A DNA stretch of 7,126 bases from Rhodobacter sp. (lineage in GTDB: Bacteria > Pseudomonadota > Alphaproteobacteria > Rhodobacterales > Rhodobacteraceae). Positions 6,619-7,126 of this stretch are shown one piece after another. Position numbers and translations under genes: made by a program. The notes under the pieces were generated by a model. It worked only from the letters and a program-made list of their open reading frames with translations. It did not search any database and was not told the origin of the DNA. Numbering within the stretch: the stretch's first letter is position 1; the number at the start of each line of letters is the position of its first letter. The stretch covers positions 1 to 7,126 of the forward strand of contig DPZQ01000199.1 of NCBI GenBank assembly GCA_003536295.1. Direction: 5' to 3'.

Positions 6619-6795
6619 TTTTTAGTCCTTTGCAAAAGAGGGGCCCAAAGGGCTAAAAGTGCCGTTCGCGCTTGAAGGCCTTTTCAAAATCTATACTAAT
6701 CAAACCTTATCGCAAGCCATGATACAAAGTCATGTTGCAGACTTTGAACAGGGGCAAACCTAATGGGTCGGCGATAGACCAGAAACGGGAATGCC
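6619..6795. promoter_or_regulatory. Divergent promoter region between operon and FAD dehydrogenase
   Basis: This 177-bp gap must carry promoters for both directions. The best -10-like block is at 6690-6697, where TATACT reads on the plus strand (6692-6697) and TATAGA on the minus strand (6695-6690). No good -35 box lies at 17 bp on either side, so regulator-assisted promoters are likely. A short inverted repeat, TTGAA-N6-TTCAA (6672-6687), overlaps the region between this block and the operon. Exact start sites cannot be read from sequence. Confidence 0.45.
6718..6746. promoter_or_regulatory. Putative operator: two overlapping inverted repeats
   Basis: CAAAGTC (6725-6731) and GACTTTG (6740-6746) are perfect 7-bp arms around an 8-base centre. 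Overlapping it, CATGA (6718-6722) and TCATG (6730-6734) flank a 7-base spacer. The centre of the first repeat is 60 bp before the FAD dehydrogenase start and about 117 bp before the operon start, a suitable position for a regulator that controls both directions. The regulator itself is not in the window. A chance origin cannot be excluded. Confidence 0.42.
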
Positions 6796-7126
6796 ATGTC
6801 GATTGCTTGCGCTATAAAAGACCTTGAGGCACTGCTGAAAGATCGTTTACAAATAAGCCCATCTTCACGCGTGGGCCATGGACAAAATGAAGCCTATTTT
6901 CCCCAATATCTACCAGATGCGGTGGCTTTCCCCACCTCAAGTGCTGAAGTGTCGCAAGTCGTGCAAATATGCTTGCGTCATGGCTGCCCGATTGTGGCTT
7001 ATGGGGCTGGCACGTCGCTTGAGGGCCAGCATCTGCCGGTGTTAGGCGGTATCGCCCTAGATATGGTGCAGATGGGGCAAGTGTTGGAAGTGCGCGGGCC
7101 AGATTTAAATGTGGTGGTGCAACCGG
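6796..7126 (+). CDS. FAD-linked D-2-hydroxyacid dehydrogenase (D-lactate/glycolate type), N-terminal part
   Basis: The frame is open from ATG 6796 to the window edge, 110 codons of a protein normally about 460-480 residues. It shows the start of the PCMH-type FAD-binding domain (FAD_binding_4): P40-D-A-V-A-F-P, E-V-S-Q-V-V-Q-I-C (51-59), and the flavin pyrophosphate loop Y-G-A-G-T-S-L-E-G (69-77), then G-G-I-A-L-D-M (84-90) and V-V-V-Q-P (106-110). This order is that of GlcD, cytochrome-linked D-lactate dehydrogenase (Dld/LDHD) and D-2-hydroxyglutarate dehydrogenases. Such enzymes oxidise a D-2-hydroxy acid to the keto acid and pass electrons to the respiratory chain or an electron carrier. 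A weak GGGA site precedes this ATG; another ATG at 6791 is out of frame. The C-terminal substrate domain is outside the window, so the substrate is unresolved. Confidence 0.87.
   Translation, partial: MSIACAIKDLEALLKDRLQISPSSRVGHGQNEAYFPQYLPDAVAFPTSSAEVSQVVQICLRHGCPIVAYGAGTSLEGQHLPVLGGIALDMVQMGQVLEVRGPDLNVVVQP

Noticed and set aside
6633..6660. GCCC-TTT-GGGC hairpin in the operon leader as a riboswitch or attenuator
   Set aside because: Only four base pairs with a three-base loop, and no alternative structure or T-run.

Overview
The window reads like an accessory catabolic region of an alphaproteobacterium. A marine Rhodobacterales (roseobacter-type) host is my best guess. The guess rests on how familiar the protein families look (a dehydratase very close to the Caulobacter XylD type, an SDR ending in PFVGRG, an SDR ending in SGGRATY) and on a base composition near 50% GC with AT-rich gaps. 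No database search was possible, so the taxonomy is inference.

Layout, left to right. At 1-514 (minus) lies the first half of a class III aminotransferase of the glutamate-1-semialdehyde aminomutase type, cut by the window edge. A gap at 515-904 holds no gene I can support, only a short tandem repeat. An NAD-type SDR runs 905-1651 (plus) and converges on an APH-fold small-molecule kinase at 1663-2601 (minus). The 543-bp gap at 2602-3144 is not empty. It holds the decayed remains of a MarR regulator of the HpaR type on the plus strand, with several stops and at least two frame changes. Next is a tight minus-strand operon read from right to left: a beta-hydroxyacid dehydrogenase (5671-6618), a XylD-like IlvD/Edd dehydratase (3887-5668) and an NADP-type SDR (3145-3879), with gaps of 2 and 7 bases. 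A 177-bp divergent control region with overlapping inverted repeats separates this operon from an FAD-linked D-2-hydroxyacid dehydrogenase (6796 onward, plus), cut by the right edge.

How they may work together (inference). The right-hand block looks like a sugar-acid route. An aldonate-like acid is dehydrated to a 2-keto-3-deoxy acid, the two NAD(P)-dependent dehydrogenases interconvert hydroxy and keto/aldehyde intermediates, and the FAD enzyme oxidises a D-2-hydroxy acid such as glycolate or D-lactate. Its substrate cannot be fixed, because no sugar dehydrogenase, lactonase, aldolase or transporter is visible. The left-hand block (aminotransferase, kinase, SDR) suggests metabolism of an amino alcohol or amino sugar-like compound, but its function is unknown. 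I see no CRISPR array, RNA gene, insertion sequence, phage or defence gene, and nothing that amounts to a wholly new system. The least obvious items are the MarR relic, the L-G-R-T-P substrate motif in the beta-hydroxyacid dehydrogenase, and the operator-like repeats in the divergent promoter region.
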